A stretch of DNA of 21,251 bases from Oppiella nova. Lineage: Eukaryota; Arthropoda; Arachnida; Sarcoptiformes; Oppiidae. A model generated the notes under the pieces. It saw nothing but the letters and a program-made list of their open reading frames with translations, was not told where the DNA came from and did not search any database. Position numbers and translations under genes: made by a program. Each line of letters begins with the position of its first letter. The first letter of the stretch is position 1. Shown here piece by piece: positions 11,177 through 21,251 of this stretch. The stretch covers positions 9,851 to 31,101 of the forward strand of contig CAJPVJ010000235.1 in the NCBI GenBank assembly GCA_905397405.1, in the 5' to 3' direction.

Positions 11177-11188
11177 TTTGACGTCAAA
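11177..11188. promoter_or_regulatory. Perfect CRE palindrome
   Basis: TTTGACGTCAAA is a 12-bp perfect palindrome containing the full cAMP-response element TGACGTCA. It lies in the proposed first intron of a neuropeptide gene, where CREB-type control is plausible. Function is not shown by sequence alone. Confidence 0.4.
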
Positions 11189-11841
11189 TACTATTATAGG
11201 CCTAAAGTTTTTGAAGTGAAGAGCAAACAATGGATGAGAGAAAACACAATAACTTTAGTTTAGGATATAATATAACAGTTATTCACTTCAATTGAAACTG
11301 TTTTCAAGTGATGTTTTGCTCGTATTTTCACTGTTATTGAGATTCCTTTTATATTAACTTATAATTGATTTATTAGAAACAAATCACTAATAACTACGAA
11401 ACCCTATTATAAGATAAATATATTGTTTTCGTATTGACTTACATATGTTTACTCGTTGCTAATGATTATCTATTATTTATTTCTTTCAACGCCTCATAAA
11501 GTGATGATTTTCTTGGCATTTAATATTTATAACAAATCATGGTTTATATAATACAGTGAAGCAAATACTGGTGTAATATATCATTCAATTCAATGCATAA
11601 AAAAGTTAGACCCAAAAAAGTTGCGAATAATTTATAAAACATTTCTTTCTGTTATAAATTCATTGTAAACTCAAATAAATTGACTTTCAGTACATGTCAT
11701 CCATAATGATATCACTTTCATTATATCATATTTTAATGCCTTAAGCGTTGCATCAAAACAAATACTTGATTCAATTTAATTGCTTTCATTACAAAATATT
11801 TGATATTGTTTTTAGTTGAATATATTAAAATTTGATAAATG

Positions 11842-11865
11842 AAACTAATTTTGATAAATTAGTTT
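11842..11865. repeat. Perfect inverted repeat, 10-bp arms
   Basis: The arms aaactaattt and aaattagttt flank the loop tgat. It is a short perfect hairpin in intronic DNA with no evident role. Confidence 0.8.
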
Positions 11866-12720
11866 TAAATTTAAATATTCTCTCACTAATTTAAATGTCC
11901 TTTATATTAATTCTGCCGGATATTTGTCTAGAAACAACTTACATTTATTAATTGAATAAATTAAAATATTTTTATTAAATTTATATGAACTCAATATGAT
12001 TCTGTAATCTATTTCTAATTTAATATTTAATGCATTTTTTATTATATCCAACTTAAGAATTCATTATCCATTAACCTTTAGCCCACATTCTACCCATTGA
12101 ATCATAAAAGCAAATACCAGTAAATCTTAAATTCAAATTCAATGTTAAATCAAATCAAAACTTTTATTACATGTAATTCTTAATTTTATAGTAATTCTTG
12201 TCATTTCATTTCAATTAAATGTTTGACATTTCTATGTCAGCGAACTAATAGGCATTTCATTGAACAGTAAAACTGTAGTCCAGTGTTAGGTAAAGTAGAG
12301 GCAAATTAGTTTCACAGCAAATAAAATTGAATTTATAAAACATATCTGTCAGCCAATGGATTGCTTTTATTTTGTAGATACAGTAACTATAAAATATCTC
12401 TTATTCTTAGCGCACAATTTGTTTAAACACATCATAAAAACGCGAATAAAATTTTATGGACAGTGAAAGTGTGTATTAAATCTTTTTGAACCCAATCTCA
12501 GGCTCTCGACGACTGCCAAAAAACAAAACAAATATTCATTTAAATTTTACACTCATTTCAGATTTAAATTATTTATTAATAATTTATCCGTCGGTCGTGT
12601 AATAAAAACTTTCATTTGTTTACCGAAAGAAATAGAAACAAAAGATTTTGTGTTAAAATATTTATTTGGCTTAAAATAATACGAAAGTGAATGTAAACCA
12701 CAGAGTAATGAATCAAATGT

Positions 12721-12745
12721 ATTGTATTGTATTGTATTGTATTGT
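12721..12745. repeat. ATTGT pentanucleotide microsatellite
   Basis: Five perfect copies of attgt, followed by a partial copy. It is a simple slippage repeat inside the proposed DH31 intron. Confidence 0.95.
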
Positions 12746-13172
12746 ATTTCTTACGTCAAGGAAATGACTTATTTCTCGTCCCAAAGATACGTTTGTCTAC
12801 AGAATAAGTTGATTCAAATATAATGAATTGATTTGGTTTTACTTAATTAAATATCTTTTATAAAATGTAATAAAACTTTCCAAACAAATAGACATTTATT
12901 GTCTTTATATTGGCTTTATTTGAAGAAATGGATTAATTATTTGTAAATTAAATTGTATTATGTTGTGATTGATATAACAAAAAGTCTAATATAGACGTGG
13001 GCTTTGTTTACGATCACATATTGTCCTATATTTATCGTATCTACTCGTAGCATCTATTTAAGGAAATTATCAATTATAAAACATTCAGTCAATATTTATT
13101 CATGAATGACTTATTTTTAAGTTAATATAGTATCCAAATATCAAATAAATGGTTTTTTGTTTATTTCAGACA

Positions 13173-15672
13173 ATGAAGAATCTAAGCGGAGAGAAGTGTA
13201 TTTTCATTGCTATAATAATATCCGTAATATATATCTCATTGATCTCAGCGTTTCCACAAAATGACAAAAGGTAACAAGTTCAATTATGTATTCAAATTGG
13301 GAACAATTCATTTAATACAATTAATATTTAATGTCTATGATATTTCATGTTTATGACTATAATATTCTTTATTTTATAATATCTTTACAGTATTAATACA
13401 TAATATTATTAGTTACACATATTTTTAATTTGTTACAATTCTATTATTTAAATTCTTACATTGTCTTGTTTAATATTAGTTTATTAACTTTCTTTATATA
13501 AAATTTCCTAATATATATATATTATAATAAGAAAATAAAATATTGATATAAACATTACATTTTGAATTAAATAATTTCTAACTAAAAGTAGGAACCATTA
13601 ACAAAATGTAGTTTTATATAAAATACTTTTATAATATAAAGTTCTTAGGGACATTTAATTTTATTATACTTCACGTATACAAGTAGTCTATCGTGCAAAT
13701 TGACAACATATTTAGCCCTATATTCACTTAAAGTGATGCCAAATATGGATTTAAAAGACTAAAAATGTGAAAAAATAGTGAATAAAATGCAAATAAATGG
13801 CATATGATATTTTAAAACAAATACCAAATATTTGTATAATTTCAATACATAGTAGCTATGAATCCTGACAAATAAAATCTTAAAATATATTCCTAAAACT
13901 CATAAGATGTAAAAACAAACTTCTTTTATAAGTTATTTAAGGTTTTTTGTAATGCCTTGAATGCAGAATATTCTCGACCTAACTATTAAGATACAAAATC
14001 TTATTTTGATGTTTAAGTGAATTAATGAAAGAAAAATTTCTTTTTCTGTAAGACTTTTGTTTCGATCAAATGATTAAATGGGAGACAAAACTACTCCTAC
14101 GACTCCTACAAGATATCGACAAACTCTTTATTGTTTTGTTATTGTCATTACATAATGAGTTCACGAAACTATATAAACATTGTTTAAAACACACTTTTAT
14201 ATAGAGTTTAAAAATAATTATGTAAATATTTGTCATTTTAATTAAGATTTTTATGTTTAAATCAGTGCATACGAACCCATAAAATATTTCCAAATATTAA
14301 TATCTAATAAAGTAATTATTATTACACTAAATATCTAAAGCCTTTTAAGTATAGCATTTCATTTATTTGGGTTTGGAAATTTTAAATTAAGTTTAAAATT
14401 TTTCAAATATTTTTATAAATATTTACCATTAATTGAGTTAATTGAAAGAATGTCATATAATTTAGATATAAATTGATATGATTTCTGTTTTTATTTAATG
14501 AATCTCTACTTTCGGTACAAGTTTATGAAAATATTGTTAAATTCAAAGCAAAACTCTATTTCTTTTTTAGTTCTCGTTTTACTACAAATAGCTTTTGTTA
14601 GCTTTTATACCAGTATATGATATACTGTATACAGTAGTTATAAATAATGTGATGCTTTCATATATAAATTTGGTGAATAAAACTTTTATCATTTATAAGC
14701 AATTGATAAACTCATGAATTATATAAAATCTTAATTTTGAATTTGAGTCTCAGTCTGGAAATAGTGAGACAAACAAAGAATAATTTGGTTATATTATGCA
14801 ACCATTCAATTGTTATTTCAGACGTCAAACACATAATAATATAAATTAATGAGACATTTATTGCTTTATATAAACCAAGAATAGACCCAAACTATTGCAC
14901 ACTTTCCTTCATCTATCTATCAATCATTTAATTGTTTATTATAATAGAATAAAATGTAAATTAAGTTAAATATATTATTGTATGAATATATTTACTGAAT
15001 AGTAATTTAAGGAACAACAATATCATATATCATTTCTTAATTTAATCTATAAAAATGAGACCAAATAAATAAGTTAAGTAGGAATATAACTTATAAAAAA
15101 TTGTTAGAAACCAATTAATTTATATAGTTTTGAGTTTTTCTATTTTAATATAATATTCTTATAATCCTTATAAATCTAATCTTATAAATATTTGGTTGAA
15201 TTCAGACTAAGAAGGAGTTTAATTGAAATCGAGAATCCGGAAGAAGTGCTGAATGTTTTAGAATCTCTGTCACAAAGTATTGCAAACAGTGATTACGAGA
15301 ACTACAAAACGTAAGTCTCTTTTCAAACTTATCATATCATCTCATTATATCATTTTTGTTGGACATTATTTTTTTCATTTTGTTGCAAAAGGAAATTAAA
15401 TATTGTTTTATATTTTTACAACAACATAGTTAGTAAACAGTGTTTCATATTAGATAAATACTCAGTTATTCATTATTTTGTTAGCACAGACATTAATTTA
15501 AGTACTTTTTGAGTCATTTGGTGGTAAAGGCGTGTAATTTGTTTTTTGTAGCCAAAAGCGTGGCATTGATTTAGGATTGAGTCGTGGATTCTCCGGGAGT
15601 CAAGCGGCCAAACACCTGATGGGTATGTCCGCCGCCAGCTTCGCCAACGGGCCCGGCAGGAGACGCAAGTAA
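13173..15672 (+). CDS. Dh31: DH31 (calcitonin-like diuretic hormone) preprohormone, 107 residues
   Basis: Coding exons are 13173-13270, 15206-15310 and 15552-15672, with introns of 1,935 and 241 nt, both phase 2. Residues 1-26 are a signal peptide with a hydrophobic Ile-rich core, probably cleaved after Ser-Ala. KRLRR (32-36) spans the first exon junction, followed by an acidic spacer and QKR at 69-71. The 31-residue hormone (72-102) starts [10 protein letters not shown], has the core [11 protein letters not shown] and ends ANGP. Gly103 donates the C-terminal Pro-amide and RRRK plus stop completes the tail. This matches arthropod DH31, an amidated 31-mer acting on calcitonin-type GPCRs to raise cAMP in Malpighian tubule, gut and neurons. 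Exon 3 is strikingly GC-rich compared with its flanks, as expected under strong coding constraint. The ATG is the first after the acceptor at 13169. Confidence 0.95.
13271..15205 (+). other. 1.9-kb intron of the DH31 gene
   Basis: AT-rich, with the donor AAAAGgtaaca and the acceptor gaattcag. A 75-codon open frame on the - strand (14293-14066) is Ile/Lys-rich with no recognisable features. Nothing else stands out. Confidence 0.75.
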
Positions 15673-15757
15673 ACCATCGGATGATCTGTTGTTTAGTATG
15701 ACATCACCGCAAACATCATGATTTTGATCTCGATTTCTTAAATTATCAAAAATACTA

Positions 15758-15763
15758 AATAAA
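15758..15763 (+). terminator. Likely polyadenylation signal of DH31
   Basis: The first AATAAA after the DH31 stop lies 86 nt downstream and is followed by further overlapping copies. This is normal spacing for a short 3' UTR. Confidence 0.5.
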
Positions 15764-18178
15764 ATAAATAAATATTTTAAACCATATTGTCCTCAAATTT
15801 TTAATTTTCAATGAAACGCCAAATCTTGAGGAATACACTTCAAAAAACAACTTGTTTAATTTTATTAATTATGTTATTATTATTAAATTTATTTATTGTT
15901 ATTAATCTAAACATAGATCTTGATGTTTAGATAAACACACATTTTTGGTATTATTATTGTCAAAGTTATTGTGAATAAAAATAGGACTCAATTCCTATAA
16001 ACAGATGAATAAGAGAATAATGTTATCAAATATCCGATAAATACCGATAAATATTTAGTGTTTATATCATCAATAATAACTTATTATTAAATAAGAATTT
16101 TGTTTAATTTGATTGAGATTTCAATACTCTTATAGATTTAGATGAATAAATAATTTTAAACGAACGAGAATATATTGATATGTGATTTATATTATTAAAT
16201 AGATATGTTATGTTGTGTTCAAGTTTTTCATATAAACGTTGAAACTCTTTTGGATAAAATTCAGTTCATGACTGAGTGAACAAAATATAGTTCAATATAT
16301 CACTCAATTTTATTCCTTAATTCTAAGACATTTTGCTTATTATATTTTTAAGTGTATATAAAAATTCTGTACATTCCATGTATTTGTTTGATTTGATTTT
16401 ATGGACATATTAAATAAAATATTTGTGAATTTCAGTATTTATTTATTTATTAGTGTCTATATTTCTATACACCATATTACTTAAATTACGATACAATGCT
16501 ATCCATCATTGGTTTCTATTTTGTCAAAATGCAATTTATTTTAATTTTTATATATAGTGTTTGCAATAATGTAAGTGGTTTTTGGTATGGAAACTCTTTC
16601 ACTTTTACACTTACAAGTTGTGGTTTGAATCACACGAATAGAGTATAACATTGAGTTTAATTTTGTTAAGGAATCTCTAAGAATATCTTTAGGGGTTTCA
16701 TTAGATTTTCAATATGAATATTAGTACAAATGTGTTGTTATTGTAGTTTTGAATTCTTCGTTATTTTCATTTTCAGTACTGAATGAGTATTCTCTCAATT
16801 CATTGACACAATCAAAGCTAATCTGAAGTCTATTCTAAGAAATAAACTCAACTCTCTAAGAAATGGTTAATCGCTTTCATTAGTATTTCTTATAATCATT
16901 TTACTCTTCTTTTCTCATTATTTTTCTATAATGTAATGAATTCTTTATTTCAAGTTTTCTTTACGTCAAAGTTATATACCATATGTACAAACCTCCCAAA
17001 GACATTGAAAGTTAGTATAAAACATAAGTAAGTGAAGTATAATATTCATATATTATACAGTAGACCATAAAAATTAATTTATTCTGATATTGCTTTCAAG
17101 CAATCCGTTATATTTCAAATATACTTCATTTCGATTTTAATGCAAATATTTTTGTTTTTGTTTATTAATAGTTATTTTTAAAGTCAAGTCAATCAATATA
17201 AGATATATTTAGATTAGTTTTCATAAATATGCAAAAAATATTCTAAACACTAGTATTTTCTGATTTCAATGTGATTAAGATTTGTATTTAAAACATTTTT
17301 ATTTATTAAACAGCAAAATAATAATTTTAGAGTCTAAATTTAATGAAATTTTTAATAATTAAAATAAATATATACTTTCATAAGAACTAGAAATTGAAAT
17401 TTAGTTACAAATTAGATGTAATATACGGTGTGTTTGTCTTACTTGACGCTTAAACTTAGATTTATAGTAATTGTAAGAAATTAGACCGAAATAAATATAG
17501 TCTAATCTGTTTCAGAGTCACACAAATGTGACAACACTTTCCCAGAGTCAGAGTCTCTTTAATCTTAATTTATTTACTTTTGTCCTCAAAAATAATATCA
17601 GAGTTAACTAACATTAACACATTGTTATGAAATACAAATTCATAATTTGTTTTTCACATTCTGTACAAAACTGTTTTCAACAAAATACTAAACGTGAGAT
17701 GACTTTTATAGAAATTGTATTCATTTTGATTTCCATAGAAAGCTTTATTGTGTCAAATCTATTATTTTATAAATCAATCAAATGTTTATTTGACGAAAAA
17801 ATGATAGTTTTATCGAATCATTGCTTTTATGATTGATTTTGTTTTGTATAATATTTATTACTCAACCGTAAAATTAAAATACTATTACTTTTATATATTT
17901 CTTTATATTGTATTATATTTATATTAATTGTAGTAAATTCATTGACAAAACATTGATTTTTCTTACTTGTTAACTTATTTTATTGCAAATATTTAAATAA
18001 TAAACAAAATTATTTGTTTAACTCAATACTATAAGATTTACTATAAAATTATTATTTGAGAAAACATTAGTTAATTTTCTTAAATAAACAGATATTATAG
18101 ATATTTACAGTAAGATTTCAGTGGCATTACATCATTTATTTCTAAGACATTTATAAATTTGTATATAACATTTTTCTC
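15764..18178. other. Intergenic DNA between the convergent DH31 paralogues
   Basis: About 2.4 kb of AT-rich DNA. A small perfect inverted repeat (gtcaca caaa tgtgac, 17517-17532) follows an acceptor-like tgtttcag. The 69-codon frame at 17627-17836 lacks domain or signal features. No supported gene or transposon was found. Confidence 0.5.
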
Positions 18179-18674
18179 TATATTTTGATTATTTATTAAA
18201 TAATTTAACTAATAAATAATTTTAAAATATATATTCAAATATTATTTGAAATGTAAGCAAACACAACAAAAAATGAGATTCTATTACAATTGACATATGA
18301 ATTAGATTTAATTAAAATAATAATTAACTAATTAATATATTTTTAAATAAATAATGATAAGGAGATTGATTTTATACAAAGTTTACAATAAATAAATTAA
18401 ATGATAAATAAAATTAATTTGTTTATTATATTTTGATTATTTATTAAATAATTTAACTAATAAATAATTTTTAAATATATATTCAAATATTATTTGAAAT
18501 GTAAGCAAACACAACAAAAAATGAGATTCTATTACAATTCACATATGAATTACATTTAATTAAAATCATAATTAACTAATTAATATATTTTTAAATAAAT
18601 AATGACAAGGAGATTCATTTTATACAAAGTTTACAATAAATAAATTAAATGATAAATAAAATTAATTTGTTTAT
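18179..18674. repeat. Tandem duplication of a 248-bp unit at the 3' end of the DH31-like gene
   Basis: Copy 1 is 18179-18426 and copy 2 is 18427-18674. The offset is constant at 248, with no indels and six substitutions by eye (about 97-98% identity), so the duplication is recent. The unit's right edge falls inside the stop codon and AATAAA of the - strand DH31-like gene, so the whole probable 3' UTR or polyadenylation region is doubled. Confidence 0.93.
18669..18674 (-). terminator. AATAAA overlapping the stop codon of the DH31-like gene
   Basis: On the - strand the end reads TTT GAA TAA AC, so the TAA stop is embedded in an AATAAA hexamer. Because this point is the edge of the 248-bp tandem unit, the same hexamer recurs at 18426-18421. 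Either may be the functional signal. Confidence 0.35.
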
Positions 18675-20125
18675 TCAAATAATACTATAGATCTCCTTCT
18701 CCTCCTTTTCCCCGGATTGGAGGGTAAGTTGGCGCTGAAGAGGCCGAGGAGGTGTTTGGCCGCCTGTGCCCCAGAATAACCCCGATTCAAACCGAAGCCA
18801 ATTCTCTTTTCACTAAATTATAAATATTTCATTTAATACAAGTTTTCAATGTTTAACAACAAGTGATGACTGACTCAAGGATTTGTTGGACTTCATTGTC
18901 ATCCAAATTGTCTTTCCGTAAAAGTCTTAATACTTGAAAGACATCCTCTTTCGGGGAATCAACGTGTCTTCGGTTTCTGAAATAAATAATTTAAAAATAA
19001 ATATTTCTTTATTCATTTATACAACATATTTGTTCATTCAATTCGTATAAAAATACAAGTGCCTAAAGTGTTGATGAAGTTAATTATCTTATTTTTTAAA
19101 TAATTATTTCCTAGACATTTTCTAATCAAATAACTATTTTTATTTGTTCACTAAATGTTTGCAAGTGAGGTTTCATAATTGTAATCTAATACTATTTTGC
19201 TATTATGATTACTTTCATATGAAATTCAGTATTTATAAATTGTTGTCTGAAATAGATTTTAATCAAAAATGATTTCTAAATTAAATATATCTTAGAGACA
19301 GGAACTACTGTATAATATTTCAAATAGAAATATTAGAATATAATAAGTTTACAGAACTTATCGAAATTAAAAGTTGACATTAATAGAAATGAAATGTGTT
19401 TACAAGTGATTAAAAGCCCACTTTTGAGATATTTAGTAGTTTGCGAAGAATCAAAGGCTTAAACAAATCCAAGTTTAATGACTCAAACTTTTCGAAAGGA
19501 TTGCAAATATCAAGAATACAAAGAATACGATAAAAACAAAGCATTTAACAAAATATAGAGTTTTTCAGATAATCATTAAACTCTAAATCCATTCTCATTT
19601 GTTTGGATCTCATGTAATGATTGTATTAATTGAATGAATAAATTATAATAAACACATAGAATTAAAAACTAAATTAATTATTAGTTTTCAAAATAATGGT
19701 TTTGAACTTAATTTAATTATAAAATATATTCATTTAAAACATAAAAGATCTAAAGAAAAGTCAAATAAGTAATAAGAGGAAAGTTAATGTCCTTTACAAG
19801 ACCTTCAGTCGTGACACTGATCACTGATCAGCCGAGACTACCAGTGCTCACACTTAAGGACAATATTAGGAAAGTTAGTTAAAAGTCAAAGTTATATTAT
19901 ATAAGTTCTAAATAAAGCAAGGAATGCAAGAATTTCGGACTTATTTGTGAGATAAGTATTGGAAATAAATATTTGGTATTGAAATAAGACATACTTTAAT
20001 GTATACCTCCTAACGAGTTGATCGAAATCAAGTTTAGCACAATTCAAGTGTTGCCAAAATGAGCAAAAATATAGATAAATAAAAAGTGTGGTTATGGTTG
20101 ATGTCACGTACAACGATCGGCTCAT
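18671..20125 (-). CDS. Second DH31-like amidated peptide preprohormone, 120 residues
   Basis: Exons on the - strand are 20125-20007, 18976-18875 and 18812-18671. Introns are 1,030 nt (donor AGgtatac) and 62 nt (donor GAgtcagt), both phase 2 like DH31. Residues 1-30 are a signal peptide (hydrophobic TLFIYLYF, ending LNCA). VRRNRR (38-43) sits at the same exon junction as KRLRR of DH31. A spacer with the shared pattern PxExVxxVL follows, then EKR at 75-77. The 30-residue peptide (78-107) starts IGFGLNRGYSG, has QAAKHLLG and ends PSNP. Gly108 then allows amidation, followed by KRRRRR and six residues. It is identical to DH31 at 16 of 30 aligned positions, most in the middle, with a divergent C-terminal third. 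The ATG at 20125 is used because the longer frame starts with GTG. The middle donor was chosen by phase and length. A functional hormone is likely; pseudogenisation is not indicated. Confidence 0.88.
18977..20006 (-). other. First intron of the DH31-like gene
   Basis: About 1 kb, AT-rich, with the acceptor tttatttcag. A palindrome, CTGATC-ACT-GATCAG, lies at 19817-19831 within a less AT-rich patch (about 19800-19860) that could be an intronic regulatory element. No other structure was seen. Confidence 0.6.
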
Positions 20126-20179
20126 TTTACTACACAAACTGGTATGAAGTATACTATACACAACACCACTGCATATAAC

Positions 20180-20207
20180 TTATATAACTTTTGCGTCAAA
20201 TAGCGAT
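20180..20207 (-). promoter_or_regulatory. Probable core promoter of the DH31-like gene
   Basis: On the - strand TATATAA reads 20186-20180, about 55 nt before the ATG at 20125. This leaves room for a 5' UTR of roughly 30 nt. TTTGACG reads 20200-20194 just upstream, the same half-CRE string as in the DH31 promoter. No clear initiator is visible. Confidence 0.45.
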
Positions 20208-21251
20208 ACACTTCCCAACAGTTACTGCAATTTGTAGCGATATTTCCAAATGACTGTCGACTCGAGAACTCAGAAACTTTTTTGAGTCTCTTTTCATTTA
20301 TAAGTAGAAAATCTAATTCTGTCAGATCATGATATCATTCATAGGCCCATCCCATCCCACACTCTCACCACTATATCTCGATTTTGTTAAATAAATTCAA
20401 TAATTCCTATTCTTTGGGAAATTACAACACATTTTGACGTTCACTCTCTTCTCGTTTAGTTTGAGTCCATTTGTTGGTAACGAAGAACTGCCCACAAAGG
20501 GGACGATAAATGATAGGCTTTTATTGTTTTCTTTTATGTAATCATATTTTCGTGTTTCAAAAGTTTTTATAAAAAAGTTTTTATAAATGTCCTTAAAATT
20601 GTTTTTCGGGCCTCCAATTCTCTCAATGAGAATCTATTATTCATAACAAAAACAGACAAAAATGTCAAAAACATAAATAAATAGATAGCATCTTATTATA
20701 AAATATTGTGCCTTTTCTTAATATATAATTATAAATCTATATAAGGTTCTTTTATAAGATTACTCAAATGCTTACAAATACCGGTAATAAATAAATTAAA
20801 GGTTTATTATATAGTTTATTAATTATCCAGTACAATCAATCAGTTTTACTCGTATAAGAAATAAATAAGTTAGTACAATATTAGTAATTATTTTAGTAAT
20901 TCAATTTAAAATATAAAACCTTTATCCTGTTTTATATAATTAAAATATGTAATTGTTAATTAATAGCTATAATTTCCATAACCCCACCCCACCCTTGTCA
21001 CCCTTCTATAGATTTTGGTTTTAATTATAAATTTTTTGCAAATAATTTGTTTTTATTTATTAAAGAAATATTTTAATTTATAGATATTTAAATGAAAAAA
21101 TCATTAACAGATCAAACATAAGTGAATTTATCAGAATATTATCTTATAAATCGTCAATCAGTTATCCATAGGAATAGTTGTGTAGACTTTTAAATTAAAC
21201 ACTTTATTCTCAAATTGCATTATAATTGTGTAAAACGTGACCGAAAGCACA
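20208..21251. other. Upstream region of the DH31-like gene, no gene seen
   Basis: AT-rich, with C-rich runs at 20345-20371 (containing cactctcaccac, shared with the DH31 promoter) and at 20982-20994 (ccccaccccaccc). Another TTTGACG lies at 20433-20439. A short open frame near 20460-20540 has no supporting splice or family evidence. Confidence 0.45.

Larger units (their letters stand above)
9309..13169 (+). other. Probable 3.9-kb first intron of the DH31 gene
   Basis: It is bounded by a consensus donor at 9309 and the acceptor at 13168-13169. It is AT-rich throughout. The short open frames near 10173-10385 and 11060-11263 are low-complexity Ile/Phe/Asn/Tyr-rich strings with no family features. 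It contains a perfect CRE palindrome, a perfect 10-bp hairpin and an ATTGT microsatellite, listed separately. Confidence 0.5.

Noticed and set aside
11060-11263. 67-codon + strand ORF
   Set aside because: Hydrophobic AT-driven composition and no recognisable domain; it lies in the proposed DH31 intron.
14066-14293. 75-codon - strand ORF
   Set aside because: Lies inside the DH31 intron; Ile/Lys-rich, with no supporting features.
17627-17836. 69-codon + strand ORF
   Set aside because: Lies in intergenic AT-rich DNA, with no domain, signal peptide or matched splice context beyond chance.
18853-18870. Alternative GT donors for exon 2 of the DH31-like gene
   Set aside because: They are phase 0 or 1, do not match the phase-2 acceptor that keeps EKR before the peptide, and leave shorter introns (45-58 nt).
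20126-20161. Upstream GTG start extending the DH31-like precursor by 12 residues
   Set aside because: Eukaryotic initiation prefers the ATG at 20125, which sits directly before a good signal peptide; the extension would also leave almost no room for a 5' UTR after the TATA box.
20459-20545. Possible exon encoding a short open frame after an acceptor-like cgtttag
   Set aside because: About 26 codons, no downstream partner, no similarity; probably chance.
1-21251. CRISPR arrays, tRNA/rRNA genes, intact transposons or bacterial operons
   Set aside because: None is visible; the direct repeats are one 248-bp tandem pair and small microsatellites, and all genes are intron-containing eukaryotic genes.

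Overview
This is a eukaryotic, very A+T-rich window. Genes have spliced exons bounded by GT/AG, very short introns (56-86 nt) in one gene, TATA-type promoters and AATAAA signals, and there are no bacterial operon features. The peptides encoded are arthropod-type (a DH31 neuropeptide and an animal GMC oxidoreductase). Tiny introns in an AT-rich genome, and a DH31 of the crustacean/chelicerate type, fit a chelicerate, perhaps an acariform mite. The organism assignment is inference.

Layout: (1) 3-533 (+) holds the last two exons of an unrecognised, sequon-rich, Cys-containing protein whose 5' part lies outside the window. (2) 668-2806 (-) is a complete six-exon GMC-family FAD oxidoreductase of 602 residues, convergent with gene 1; their 3' ends probably overlap. 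(3) 2807-8915 is mostly featureless AT-rich DNA. It contains one stem-loop and a tentative micro-gene: a possible noncoding first exon ending at 4335, then a 37-codon membrane-microprotein ORF at 8202-8315. (4) 8916-9308 is a locally GC-richer TATA/Inr promoter followed by an ATG-free leader exon with a strong splice donor. It is the probable start of the DH31 transcription unit. (5) 13173-15672 (+) has three coding exons encoding a 107-residue preprohormone for the calcitonin-like diuretic hormone DH31. (6) 18671-20125 (-) has three coding exons encoding a second, divergent DH31-like preprohormone of 120 residues. It lies tail-to-tail with the first and has the same two phase-2 intron positions.

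The main discovery is the pair of convergent DH31 paralogues. Both have a signal peptide, a polybasic cluster at the exon 1/2 junction, a spacer, a KR cleavage site, a 30-31-residue peptide ending in Pro, a Gly amide donor and a basic tail. The second gene is split over short exons, so no single open reading frame shows it. Both hormones would be expected to be cleaved, amidated and secreted from neurons or endocrine cells and to act on calcitonin-type GPCRs. The divergence of the second peptide suggests subfunctionalisation. The GMC enzyme and the 5' fragment look like ordinary neighbours rather than partners. All exon joins were made by eye from splice sites, phase and family similarity; no transcript data were available.
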